Of a DNA stretch of 64,000 nucleotides, positions 26,058 through 37,089 are shown piece by piece (positions within the stretch are counted from its first letter, which is position 1; every line of letters starts with the position of its first letter). The notes under the pieces are model-generated. The model ran no database searches. It was not told where the DNA came from and saw only the letters and a list, made by a program, of their open reading frames with translations. The translations under genes were made by a program, and so were the position numbers. This DNA is from Acanthaster planci (Eukaryota; Echinodermata; Asteroidea; Valvatida; Acanthasteridae), in the NCBI RefSeq assembly GCF_001949145.1, contig NW_019091500.1, forward strand, positions 405,389 through 469,388. The letters run 5' to 3'.

Positions 26058-27050
26058 ATGGAGCAAACTAACCAACCAAAATATAGCTGGGCCGACTTTG
26101 TCGTTCTAGGCGTAGTGATGGCTGTGTCGGCAGTGATTGGTAAATTTTATGCAGTACGGAGCAGACTAAACAAAACAACCGATGAGTATGTGTGTCAGCA
26201 AGTCGACAGGTAAGTCCATTTAAAATCTCTTCAAAGATCAGGTGGATTTCGTTTGTAATCCAAATGGGATCGCTCTTTGGTAGGCCTGGGGGTAGATGTG
26301 CTTTTGAATATCACTTGCAGAAAGTGTATTTAGAACCAAACTTGCAATCAATTGGTTCAAGGTTCGAATCCCCTTTTGTATCAATATTTGACACGATTGT
26401 AAGTATTCTGACCAACGGGTTACCTAGTCGAGAACATTAGGACCTGGGTTGTAAAGTGTCTTGTAAAACCTTTTTCTGGAAATATGTCTAATTGCAGCAT
26501 AATTTTGATACTTCGAGCTAGGTTTTGTGAAAAAGTGGGTTTACAGAAGCAGGCAGCTTGTTTAGTATGTGTTGCCAGATCATATGGTCAGTTTCCATCA
26601 TATCAGTGGGGAACAGAGATCTTGTTTACTGATAAAATAACTTGAAAGTGCATGGTGCGTGATAAAATAGATAGGCATGCAAACCTTTACTCGCTGAGAC
26701 CCGATTCCTTCATTTGCTTTGTAGTTTTGTCACGAAAAATAAAAAAAATCAGAAAGGCTTTTTGTGGAGCTGGAAATGTTCTCACTGTTTATATTCTTGT
26801 TTTACAAATGGAGTTTTAACCACTGAATTTTTGAACCGTTTGTTCCAGATGGGTTTCTTCCCAGTCGCCTTATCACTCTTGGCGAGTCTCTTTCCTGGAA
26901 TCTACATCCAAGGCTCGGTGTCTGAGGTGTATTTCGAGCTGAGCCTCAGGTCCATTATGTGCCGCTATTCCTCTCTTCATCAATGCCTTTATAGCCGGGA
27001 GAATATTTCTTCCTACTTTCTACAAGTTGCAACTGAGGAGCGTCTACCAG
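26058..27050 (+). pseudogene. Decayed two-exon copy of the SLC5-like transporter 5' end
   Basis: Exon 1 (26058-26209) reads MEQTNQPKYSWADF..IGKFYAVRSR..DEYV and aligns with exon 1 of the minus-strand transporter (..WADY..IGVFYAVRSR..GEYM). The transporter's exon ends ASRQ; here ASRQ is still encoded but in another frame, because GTGTGT carries two extra bases. Exon 2 (26849-27050) starts MGFFPVALSLLASLFPGIYIQGSV, then shifts frame; AGRIFLPTFY and SVYQ reappear in the third frame, matching SGRIFMPKFY and SVYQ. It is 202 nt against 201 in the intact exon. Splice donors and the acceptor survive. No later exon is found in the following kilobases. It lies on the opposite strand to the intact gene, with ATPSCKMT between them. 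Confidence 0.88.
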
Positions 27051-28730
27051 GTGTGTCAAATCGGACTCAGTCCAAGCCTCATCCACGTTGAAAATTACCC
27101 ACCTTGCCAAAAATTCATTTCCAAGCTTGGTTGGAAGTATTTAGTTCATGTCAGGTCTTTCAAAATGGCAATAAATACGTAACCTTTCGACCCTTTCCAA
27201 ACGTGTATTGGGTCGACAAATTTTGCGCCATGTGATTGGCCAACGCGTTGCAAACTCTTGGTGGCGCACTATTGTGAAACGGCCGTATTGTCGATAAGTC
27301 TTTTTCGGAAACGGAATACATGTATTCCCCTTGAAAATATTCCCATAGCGACTCGTAATTTGTCCATAAAATATAATGTTTCACAAGAAACAAAATTGTA
27401 ATAAATTATTGACAAGTAACAAAATGTATTATAATCTTTAAAAAGCCAAGCCTATATACCTAAATCCACGACGTTAATTTTGGATCACAAACAAGAGTTG
27501 TCTTTTCTTAGCCATTGTGACCTTTTAATCTTTTAATTAAGCTTTATACATTTTAGTGTGCTTGCTGGGATTACCAAAAGCAATGCATGGGCCAAATTTG
27601 AAGCTCTATTCTACGCAAATTATTTTTCATGTTATCGCACTGGCAAGCTTTCTGTCGTCTTAGCCGTCGTGACGTTGACACTTGATCTTGACGGACATTC
27701 CTTAGTTTTCGATTTCGTCCAGTTGCTGCAAGACTGCAAATACAGACTATTAGAGGCAAAACATGTCTCAGTTTTCTGGTCGGGCTGGCCCCAAAAGTGG
27801 TGCGGCGTCGCGGATTTGTTTCCCCTATTTGTTTTCTAGAATTGATGTACATTTGCATGTACGTATTTTGTACGTACCGCCGCTGCCAACACTGAAATAG
27901 ACAGGCCTCAACTCTATTTATATGCGTTTTCAGCTTGTAGATGAACACGAAAGAATGCCCGACTAATGGGGGCCTAGAGGGATTTCTTAACTGTACACAC
28001 AAGTCAACCCCCCCCCCCACTAAAAACTTTGAAATTACGTAGTGCAGGATTCCAGTGTATCACGCAAGTTTGGCAGCTTTTGGACATAGTATTATACCAA
28101 ATAAACACTTTTTTGGCCAACGCGCAGGTCACGTCTACAGCGACGCGCGCGCTGACCAGAAACAAGAGACCCTTGTTTTTTGGCCTTAACTTAAACTGGA
28201 GCGATTTTAGTATAGTGCTGTAAAAACCAACTTCAACGGTACATGTATTGGCAGCAATGATGAACGATTTAATAATACTTATACATCGAAGATTATTCAA
28301 TTTCATTGTTTTATGATCAAAAAGTTCTTCAAGTTATTTAAACACCAGGAGTGAGAATGGAGATCAAATTTTCACATAGAAAGGGTCCGTCTGCTTGAGT
28401 GGAAGTACCGGGAGTTGCTGATAGAGGACCACTCTCCTGTTTCACATTTGGTTGATTTTGAGAAGACTGAGCTTAATTAAATGAACATTTTCACAACGTA
28501 ACAGCGAGCAATTTGACAATACACCATTAATAAAATTGTTACTTTACACTGTTCCAGTAACCTTGTCTAACTCTGATTGGTATCTTTATCTTAAAATCTT
28601 AAAGCTCATTTCCCCAAAGATTCATGCAATTCCCGGCACACACAACAACCCGCCATTTTGGAAACAAAATGGCGTTTCAAACGCGTGTCATGTCATCACT
28701 TCACTTTATTTTCTATGGTACATATTTAGT
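27051..28730. other. Intergenic DNA, no supportable gene
   Basis: Open frames at 27558-27839 (plus) and 27571-28020 (minus) overlap each other and match no family I know. A run of 13 C at about 28006-28018 is present. No third exon of the SLC5 copy is visible. Confidence 0.5.
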
Positions 28731-28732
28731 TG

Positions 28733-29280
28733 ATGGATGGAGACCCACAAGAAGCATTGCTTGTCGAGTGGGGGATCCATAGACACTTATGACAACAAAC
28801 TACAAACATTAATACCAGTTAAACAGAAAAAATAACATGCAGAAATAATTACAAACAGTAACATGTAGGCTGTACCTCTGTGGTATATAAATAGTTATTT
28901 AATAATATTTTTACGCCTAAACATAGAGGAGCTGGCATTTTTTTTCAATGAATTGTCAGTTGAGCTCCACAGCTTTGGCCCCTCGTGTTTTACAGTAGCT
29001 TTAGAAAATACAGTCCGGGCATGAGACCTGATGTGAAATTCATGACATTGTTGTGTAAAATAATTGTGGATTCCATCATTTTTTGTAAACAGTGAACATA
29101 TTGATTTAGGCAAGTTGTTATTGTTGAGTTGGTGCACGAGGGAGCCCAGCTGAAGACGATAGATATCATGAACATTTAAAATGTTAAGAGTTGTAAAAGA
29201 GAGAATTACTAGGTTCATGATAATTAGAATTTTTGATAATACGCAGAACTTTTTTTCTGTAATTTGAAGATTCATTTAAG
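28733..29280 (-). mobile_element. LINE remnant: C-terminal end of ORF2 with 3' tail
   Basis: The minus-strand frame 29275-28895 (126 aa) contains VHDIYRLQLGSLVHQLNNN, then PKSICSLF, HNYFTQ, FHIRSHARTVFSKATVKHEGP and KLWSS, the layout seen after the reverse transcriptase domain in CR1/Jockey-type LINEs. The 3' part, 28894-28733, ends in a stem-loop (on the minus strand CCCACTCGACAAGC paired with GCTTCTTGTGGG), a common LINE 3'-end feature. The reverse transcriptase and endonuclease are missing, so this is a 5'-truncated insertion. The exact clade is not certain. Confidence 0.72.
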
Positions 29281-29902
29281 ATTACTGTTACTACTATTGC
29301 CCCATGCAAGAAGTAGGAATGTGACTGATGTTTTTATTCCAAGTTAAACGGTCAAGAATTTCGTTGTGTCAGTCTTTGTTATCTCTCTATCGTCAACCAT
29401 AATGAGCTCAGGTTGGTACACCGGTCTGTGACGTGGCCATGTGTCTATTCTACCGTCTTCCTCATCAGAGGTACCTACAGACTGTCAATATCTGGCTGAC
29501 TTCCCCAGCCGCAAGGTTTTCACGATAAAGTCACAAAGCGTCATCCAATGTACTCATACGGGCATTGCGGCTTTAGGAAGTGGACCTCTAACAGTGCCAA
29601 ATCTTCCGATTTCAATATGATTTTACATACACCCTAGGGGGTTAGGGTTAAACGGAATCAGCCCCTCTGCTACTTGCTATGTAAAATTAGAGCATGCCCA
29701 TAAACCCGACTTAAATAAAGGATAAAATATGTCAAATTTGGTAGAATTCCGACATTTCAATAGGGGCGTAAGGACTATTCTCTCAATATAATGGACAGAC
29801 TAGCGATAAAATTATGAAAGTATAGATGGTGTATCCAAGACAGTGTGATTAAAAAAGAACAAAGCAAACAACCGGCCATGCATGTCAATATGATACAGGA
29901 TA

Positions 29903-29959
29903 TCGCAGGTTCTTGGTACCTACATTTTTTAGGAAGATGTAGGTTCCAAGAACCTGCGA
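29903..29959. ncRNA. Near-perfect hairpin, possible small-RNA precursor or foldback repeat
   Basis: The arms 29903-29925 and 29937-29959 pair at 22 of 23 positions, with an 11-base loop. The left arm starts TCGCAGGTTCTTGG and the right arm ends CCAAGAACCTGCGA. Weaker pairing continues outward (GATACAGGATA against TCCTGATGA), giving a stem of roughly 33-35 bp. Size and loop suit a microRNA precursor, but the near-perfect pairing also suits a small palindromic repeat. No known family is recognised. Confidence 0.45.
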
Positions 29960-30035
29960 CATTCCTGATGACAGGTTTTCATAATATGCATTGTATCTAA
30001 TTTCTGGCCTACGTACGATCACCGCTCAGTATCAA

Positions 30036-30075
30036 GAGAGGGCGCCATTTCAGCGTTGTTTACTTCCGGGCCAAA
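30036..30075 (+). promoter_or_regulatory. Probable promoter of the SAM-domain gene (YY1-like and ETS-like sites)
   Basis: GGCGCCATTT at 30041-30050 (minus strand AAATGGCGCC, YY1-like) is followed by ACTTCCGGG at 30062-30070 (ETS/GABP-like). This pairing is common in TATA-less promoters. It lies 1.4 kb before the first coding exon, so an upstream untranslated exon is implied. Confidence 0.35.
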
Positions 30076-30949
30076 ACTTGCACATCATTGTGACTGTGCT
30101 GCGCGTAATCGGCAACTCATGTTAGTGACGCTTTTCCTCAACTTACATCTTGCACTTTGGATTTTAAAGATTAACCGGAACAGTGGGGACACCAGACGTT
30201 CTCCGAATGGTTTTACTTTACTATGTGAGTTGATACCAATGTTAATCATGTTTGTGGGTAGGATCTCAATCTTTTCTTGCACGTCTTGTCAATCAAGATT
30301 GTCATCAGCCAATATGATATATATGCAGACATCTTGCATGGCTTGGCGATCGAGATCCATTCAGTAACGTGATTGCCATACCGGGCTTTTGTTATTGGTG
30401 ACTCGCATAAATGCCCCAGGTATTAGGCCAGGTTTTAGTTGAACTTCACCAGTCTACTGTCAGGAAGCTCCCCCCCCAAAAGTTCAAAAACTAAATGATA
30501 AAAATTTGAATTTGAAAGTTATGAATTGCTTGCTAGTAGTGGCTTTCCAGCTCAATGTTAAAGGTTAACTGCTTTGGCCAAAAACTGTTTGTTTCAAAGA
30601 TTAAGTATATTATGAAATGATCATTGCTTAAAGTGGTCAATTATAAATTTGACTATCCATTCGCGTAGTAATAGGCAAGTTTTCATTTTTTTTGCTGTCA
30701 CTGGGTAACATTGCATATGTAACATTGTCAATTGGCTTTTCTTTTTACTTCTTAGTAGTTGCAAATTGTTTGAAAAAGGGTAATTAAAGATATTTTATAC
30801 AGGATTGACAGATAGTGCGATGCAATTCTGCTGATCGCCATTGTGTTGATAGCACCCAACTTATTCATACACTGCATATTTACATCCTTATGTATTCATC
30901 ATGCCGGTGCTTTATGGGAGTCCATCACAAGTCCTTTCACAAGGCCAGT

Positions 30950-31204
30950 CGTAAGTCAGGTTGGTGTAGTGGCTCTTCCCCTGCCTTCCACCTCTGGGAC
31001 GTGCGTTCAAATCCCACCTGGGTCAGCATGTTGATTGGGTTTTCAGTCCCTGCCTGACTCTGTGGGTTTTCCCTTGAATACTCATTCTGGGTTTTCCTCC
31101 CACCTCTAAAACTGTGTCTTTATTTTTATCTTAATTATCACTTCATCCTGTTACTGGCACTAAATGCACTGTTGGATGAATATATGTAAATGAATAAATA
31201 ACAG
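30950..31204 (+). mobile_element. tRNA-derived SINE
   Basis: Box A TGGTGTAGTGG (30962-30972) and box B GTTCAAATCC (31005-31014) both fit the RNA polymerase III consensus exactly, but the region does not fold as a tRNA. After them comes a core-like part with GTGGGTTTTCCC and GGGTTTTCCTCCCAC, then a tail ATGTAAATGAATAAATAA. This layout of tRNA head, conserved central domain and A/T-rich tail is that of widespread metazoan SINEs. It sits between the probable promoter and the first coding exon of the SAM-domain gene. Confidence 0.8.
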
Positions 31205-31466
31205 CGTGAACAATGATTAAAGAATACTTTTGTCACAGCTCATTTGAATAGCTTATGAATTGGCTTAAGCCTGCATGACCCATGATGGACTTACATGTAC
31301 AGGGACTCGGATGGACTTGGATACAAAACTGAATCACAAGCGCTTATTGTAGGTCATGCAGTATTTTCATTACAATAATCAGTAGATATGTGGAAGACAA
31401 ATCTTTTCCAAGCTTTTAATGTCTTTGTTTTGTATTTTATCAGGCAATATCAGATGAAGCCATGTG

Positions 31467-33513
31467 ATGGATGATTTTGGAGCCAAACATATCATGAGAA
31501 ACGAAACTCAAGAAGAAACAGCAAATAACGATAAGACACATACTGCAAAGGCCAAGCATAAAAAAATGGTATGGAAAAATTCCGTCTTGGTCACATATTT
31601 CTTTTAAAATTTCCACTGTGTTAATTGCCTGTTTGTGGAGTCAGTTTAGTGATTGTTTTTATATCTTTTCGTTTATTTCATTTTTCAACATGTACATGTA
31701 CTTGTACAATATACAGTGACATAGAGTACACAAGAAGGGAGGTCACAAACAAACAACGGAATAAATATTTAACCAGAGCTCCCCTTGACTACCCCCAAAA
31801 CAAACATAGTTTCTGTCCAGGAGCTCTTCAACTAACAAACGATGTTAAAAATTAATTCCAGCAGTAATTTAAACACTTCTCTTGTCAAACATTTTGTTTT
31901 TTTAAATCCTTTTGTCTCAATAAACTAATCTTCAACATCTCATTTCCAGAAGATTGAGTCATGACGTTTGAACTTTTGCTCTTGATCTCAGAAGCCCAAT
32001 GAGCCAGGTGGCCGGACTAAGAAGACGGTTTATCACTGGGGAAATGTGGAGGTTTTGCGATGGCTGAGAAAATATGAACAGTATCATAACCTGTACAGTC
32101 AGATGTTCGAGGAACACGACCTGTCAGGTACAGGGATCCACTGGAGTTGTTATCACAGTTATTGTTTGTGGTGCGAGTCAAAGAACTTAAAATGGAATTT
32201 GCCTCCCTTAGCTGCAGTGCGGCCAAGAGTTTATGCGTAATGGATCAATGATGCATGTGCCTCTTGATTGCCATGCTTCAGGCTCCAAATGCAGATATCT
32301 TAGGCAAACGCGTGCTTGACACACATTGGTCAGACATTCAATGGCACACAGCAGCATATCCAGCTCTTGGTGTTATGGGGGGGGCATATTCCAAAGCAAA
32401 TGTGGCTTGGACTCATTCTACATGATGTTGTGGGAGAAAAAATTCTCAAAGCCTAGCTCATTGTCCCGATATCCTTGCTTTTATTTCATGGTGTTGTTTT
32501 CTTAGGGGTTTGGTGTTAATATTTGATAAATATATATAAACTTTTGATATAAAATTATAATCTTTTTGTTCAATCTGTCAGGGGGAAAGCTGCCTCCCCC
32601 CCATCTTGTCCCCGCTAGATATGCCACTGGTGCACTATTCCTGGCTAATGCTGTGATTGGTCAAGATTTAATGGGATAGAGCTAAATGGTTCGGTGTATT
32701 TTTAGTTCATGAGAGGCAATAAGAAGGGAAATCTTGGGTAGACAAGGTGATCAATTCAGGACTGATAATCATAAATAGGTTTACAATGCTGAATGTGGTC
32801 AAAGGCCATCGGAGATGGAAGCAACCCCAACACTGAAAAAAATCCAGCAATGTGAAAGTAAAGTAGGGCAAACTGTGTCTTTAAATTTATTCACCAAAGA
32901 ATTCAGTGACCACACAAGTGACTTTCATTGAATTGTCTGTCTATCCTAGGGCGTGCTCTAGTGCGACTCAATCCCGTTAGAATGGAGAAAATGGGCATCA
33001 CAAACCCAGATCACAGGTTTGTTTCTATCAGTTTTTTAAAATTCTTGGAAGTTGTCAATACATGTCCTCCCTCAAACTCTTTCTTCACCTAGCCAAAAAT
33101 CATTTCGGCCTAAGCCTCTGAAGTATAATTTCTTATTTTTTCTTAACTTAAAGAAAGTATCATGCCTTTGTGGCCAACTGTTTAAGGGGTGGCGATAGTA
33201 AAGCCCTTTACTTGGCAATTGATGTGGGCCCTTCCAATACCTGGGAAAGTTTTTTTAAGTGTTCGTTCTAAAATCGAGAAATGAACTCAAATTATAATGC
33301 TTTCTTGTAAAATTGTTGAATGTTTGGGCTATTGAATTAGAAATTCCTTGCATCTTTGTACTTATGAGACTGGTCTGAGAGTATGTTCTCTTCCCATGAA
33401 TTTTTTGCTTCTGCAGAGTTGATTTACTGGAGCGAATATTGCGACTGAGGTTAAAACACGAACAAAACGAATTGAAAATAATTCAGAGCAGCCAGCAGCA
33501 GGCTTCATCGTGA
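31467..33513 (+). CDS. Small SAM-domain protein, SAMD10/SAMD12/Aveugle-like, 4 coding exons
   Basis: Exons 31467-31568, 31992-32127, 32950-33016 and 33417-33513 join in consistent phases and encode 133 aa. The chosen ATG is the first after an in-frame stop at 31455. The first 34 residues are polar and lysine-rich. The SAM domain runs from about residue 47 (VYHWGNVEVLRWLRKY) through EEHDLSGRALVRL and MEKMGITNPDHR to about 117, ending in LLERILRLRLKHEQNELKII, the typical SAMD10/SAMD12/Ave terminus. In Drosophila, Aveugle links CNK and KSR in Ras-MAPK signalling through SAM contacts; the same scaffold role here is inference. AATAAA at 33535-33540, 22 bp after the stop, may be the polyadenylation signal. 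Confidence 0.88.
32350..32630. mobile_element. MITE-like element, copy 2 (CAGYGGCATAT ends)
   Basis: It starts CAGCAGCATATCCAGC and ends GCTAGATATGCCACTGG, the inverted partner. It shares the G-run and GGCTTGGACTCATTC with the copy at 13938-14092. It is longer because of an AT-rich stretch at about 32461-32590. It lies in the intron between coding exons 2 and 3 of the SAM-domain gene. Confidence 0.7.
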
Positions 33514-33534
33514 TGAACAGAAGCTCAGAGGAAT

Positions 33535-33540
33535 AATAAA
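33535..33540 (+). terminator. Candidate polyadenylation signal of the SAM-domain gene
   Basis: AATAAA 22 bp after the stop codon. Such a short 3' untranslated region would be unusual, so a later signal may also be used. Confidence 0.4.
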
Positions 33541-35030
33541 TGTAAGACTGGATTGTGAGAGAATATGCAAGCAAGTTTCGCTGTTTGTGATGTAACTACA
33601 CTACTAAGAATAAAGGTCTCCCCTTTGGCCCCGCCCACAAACTTGACCCACTCGAGAGTTTATTTTGGATAATATACAAGCGAAAGAAGCCTATGAATTC
33701 CATCGAGGCAACTGCTGATTTTTGTTCGGAGTGCATTAGGTGTCACCAAGTCGTCCGAATCCGAACTTCTTTAGTCTTTTCTGAAAGGAGGCATGACGTA
33801 CGAAATACGTGGCATTTAATTGAGGGTAAGTTAGTCCTTAGTTACCTGGCTGTCACTGCAAGAGGTGTGTGGTACAAGCGTTGATTAGAGTCTTGGCTCC
33901 CCAACACGAGTGTGAACTTTTGCTTTCTTCAACAGTCCTTGTTTTCGAAGATGTTGATGTGAAACTTGAAAGCTTTTGAAGGATATGGAAAAGGAAACTT
34001 ATACACATACTTAAACAGTGCATTTATTTTTTGAAATATTAACCTTTTTACAAGCCCACTTTATGCCTGCCATCTTTATACCAACAGTACACAAGCCAAG
34101 CCAAAAATGCGTTGTACAAATTTTGCTAAAAATTCTGCTTTCACGGTTACTTAAATTTTCACATTAATGAATGTTTGAGTATTTCAACTACCTTTTTGGA
34201 ACAAATATAAATACATACAGCTGTTAAGATATACGAAGAATACAGTGTGAAGGTTTTGAAATATTCAGGCAAAAGTTTGATAGTTCGTCAGCACGTTTCC
34301 TATGAATAAATCCTGTGTATATAGGTATTTAACATTCAAAGGGAAGATTAAGTTATTCAAAACGGCATGATCGGAAGTTTGATGAGAAAACTGAATCAGT
34401 AGTAGACGAGCACCGCGGTTGTTTAACCCCTAGTTCTGGTTGATTTTTTTTCAAAATAACCACTGGTGTAATCTTGAACAACTGTTTACATGAGACTGTA
34501 AGTTTCAAAATTGTGCCGATTCAAAAATGTGGAGGACACTTTTACTTTTTCCTTGTTCTTGTGTTAAACTAGTAATACAACAAACTTAGGCCTAAGTCGA
34601 ACGAAACCGTTACAAGAATATAGTCCCTCAATCTCTGTGGATTATGGAATCGGTGTACATGTACTTTGTGCTAAGATGGAAATATAGTAATGGATTATCA
34701 GAAAATGGTTTGTTTGTCTGTGGTATTTGGCAGAAAGGAATTATCATTAGGAATTAATTTTATTCAATTGAGGTCAATATGTGTACTTATTTAGTTATGA
34801 ACGTCAGTGAGTTCTAGCATGTGCTGTATTCGCGTCTTCTATATATTAATAATGAAACATGTATTTATTTACGTGAGATATTGTGAACAGACAGACGTTT
34901 TCTTGAAAACTAGTAAACCGGGTGGTTCTTTCCCATTTATGTAAATGTGTTTTTTTTTTACTTGATGCGTAGTCTCTACTCGACATCTTTGTTGGTGACA
35001 CCTTTTCCTTGGGTACTTCTTGGAGTGTGT
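33541..35030. other. Convergent intergenic DNA between the SAM-domain and Ig genes
   Basis: No exon is recognisable. The two genes converge here, so this holds their 3' ends. TTTATT at 34864-34869 is AATAAA on the minus strand and could end the Ig-gene transcript, giving a 3' untranslated region of about 165 bp. Confidence 0.5.
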
Positions 35031-36871
35031 TTACACGGTAGTTACCCTGTAGGCTCTGAACGGCTTGGTAGCTTCCCCATTCGCAATCACTTCACTGGGG
35101 GAAAGTTTCCGAGTATGGCGGTGTGCAGCCTCGTCCCGGCGTTTTAGTTTACGAGACCAGATGAATAAAACAAGAACTAGGATGAAGATTAAGAAGAGCA
35201 CAGCGAGGGGCATTGCATATACGGATGGTTTCATTCCAAGCTTTACTGCTTCAACTTTAAAATGAGCTTGTTTCTTGACGGGTTGTGTGTACATGATTGA
35301 TTTTTCTTGTTCGTAGATAACCACGCTCCCGCTCGCTTGCCCCGTAAACCCTGCTGTCACCATAACTTCACAAGATACCACAGTCCGTCCGAGTTTGGAA
35401 ATGTACTCAATAGTAAGAACTGATCCAGTTCCAGCATTTGTCACTTTGATGTTGGAGTAGATTCTATGATCTACTGTGAAGGTTGGGGAACCATCGATAA
35501 ACCACTGGTAAGACACAATCTCCGGCAGGCCGTTGCCAATGCAGATAAACTCGATGTTTCCCGCCCCTTCCATAAGTTGAAGCAGTTTTGGCGTCACTTC
35601 AGCCGTTGGGGCATCTCTCATGGGTCGTACGCTACAGATAACTGGCTCTCGCGTTGCTGGACTGGTTGCCTCACAGTGGAACCATCTTCCGTTATCATCT
35701 GGTTGAAGCTCGTATTGATAGACGTGCGGGTTTTCCGCATTTAGTCTACGATCATCCGTGCGCCAGTTTAACTCCGGTGACGGTACGCCAAGCGTGTCTG
35801 CGCACCTGAGCTCCACAGTCGGACCGGTCGTAGTGTTGCTGTGCGCAGTCGCATTGCTTTCAAGGTTGCTGTAGGAACATGTTGGCGAGGGGGGTATCCA
35901 TACAGTGAGTCGTACGGGGCCGTAATCCGGAATCATCCGTGTTATGATTGAACTGCCTATGGTAATCTGATATACACAAGCGAAACTTCCTTCATCCGAT
36001 GTTTGGATGTTATCCAGGTGTAGTACGGTCGTGTGTATGGATCCATTCACACTGTATCTGGAAATGAAATCGGGTTGAATTGGTAAGAATTTAAGACAAT
36101 AAGATTGTGGTAATTGGGTTGTGAACTTATTGGGTATTCAAGTTATTCTTGTTCACATGTGTGTCGGCCATATTGAATTGAAAGCGAGGTTACCAGTTTG
36201 GCACCCGAGAATAAAAATGAGAGCAATGCAATGAAACCTAAAAACAAATTTGTGTTATTTATGCTGATGAAGAGCTTATATCAAAATTTTTAAGCCTCAT
36301 TTCAAGTTTAATAGTGATATAAGATTTATACGCCTAAAAAGCAAAGGAAGCAGCCGCATGTCGTGGGAATCATACTTTTAAATGTGTGCTGTCTGGAAAC
36401 TCTTCCTTTGAAAATAGCAATCGAAAGGCATACTCCTTCACAAGCTCTGTCCTTGCCTTTAGCGTATTCTGAATGTAGCACTTTTAACAGTAATAACACG
36501 ACTGAGTGTGAAAGGTCTGGAATTGCTACAAATTAGATCGCTTGCGTCGATTACCTTGTTGTGTAGGTGGCATGTTTTTTTTGAAAGAGCTCTTCGTCTA
36601 CGATAAACGTCGTGGTATTCTGCCCAGCTGTCAAGTGCACAAACTGTGGGGAGTCTGTTCCTTCCCACTCAAGTCTCCATGTCAATATTTCATTCGCTGA
36701 TTTGTCCGCCACTGAGCAGGAGAACTCTGCCTCATGTCCTACCACGCCTGTCGTGCTGACGGGAGGATTGACGGCTCGAATCGCCTCTACGTCACTCCGT
36801 ATCCAGTTTAAGGTAAGTTGTAGCATCAGGAGCAATTGGAAAACACCTGGCGTTCGCAGAGATGGAGCCAT
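35031..36871 (-). CDS. Type I membrane protein with three Ig-like domains and a C-terminal PDZ ligand
   Basis: Exons 36555-36871 and 35031-36057 join as AG+A (Arg106) and encode 447 aa. Residues 10-24 (VFQLLLMLQLTLNWI) form a signal peptide, which favours this ATG over one at 37021 that adds 50 non-hydrophobic residues. Ig1 has C52, W65 and DEGSFAC ending at C133. Ig2 has C191, W204 and DNGRWFHC at C234. Ig3 has C278, W291 and C335. NXS/T sites include 85, 110, 174 and 180. A membrane span lies at about 386-406, followed by SRKLKRR and a tail of about 40 residues ending TTV, a class I PDZ ligand. Three Ig domains, one span and a PDZ-binding tail recall nectin/CADM adhesion molecules, but I cannot assign orthology. 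Most of the ectodomain comes from one exon. Confidence 0.85.
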
Positions 36872-37089
36872 ATCGACCCTCTTATCGTGCTCGAAGTTTT
36901 GAAATGATGCAAAATGGTGCCAGCTCGTTGATGAAATGCGAGATGCAAGGCGTCCCTGCAGATAGATCCTCCCACGATGAACTTGTGAACTTGCCCACAT
37001 GACTGCGCGCGTGAAGGACAAAAGTGCAGCTCTGACATCGAGTCAACGCACTGCATAGTTGACCTACTGATGCAAAACTCTGTCAATCC

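Noticed and set aside
26361-26371. GGTTCGAATCC, a perfect tRNA B box
   Set aside because: No matching A box or cloverleaf lies upstream, and it sits in the intron of the decayed SLC5 copy. At most it is a SINE trace.
26714-27091. 125-codon open frame on the plus strand
   Set aside because: Its first 45 codons are intron read-through, and its last 40 or so are a shifted frame of the decayed exon, so it is not a protein.
27558-28020. 93- and 149-codon overlapping frames on opposite strands
   Set aside because: Neither has a family signature, and I saw no splice context joining them to neighbours.
36872-37021. Upstream in-frame Met at 37021 as the start of the Ig receptor
   Set aside because: It would bury the signal peptide behind 50 polar residues. 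The ATG at 36871 puts the hydrophobic core at the N-terminus.
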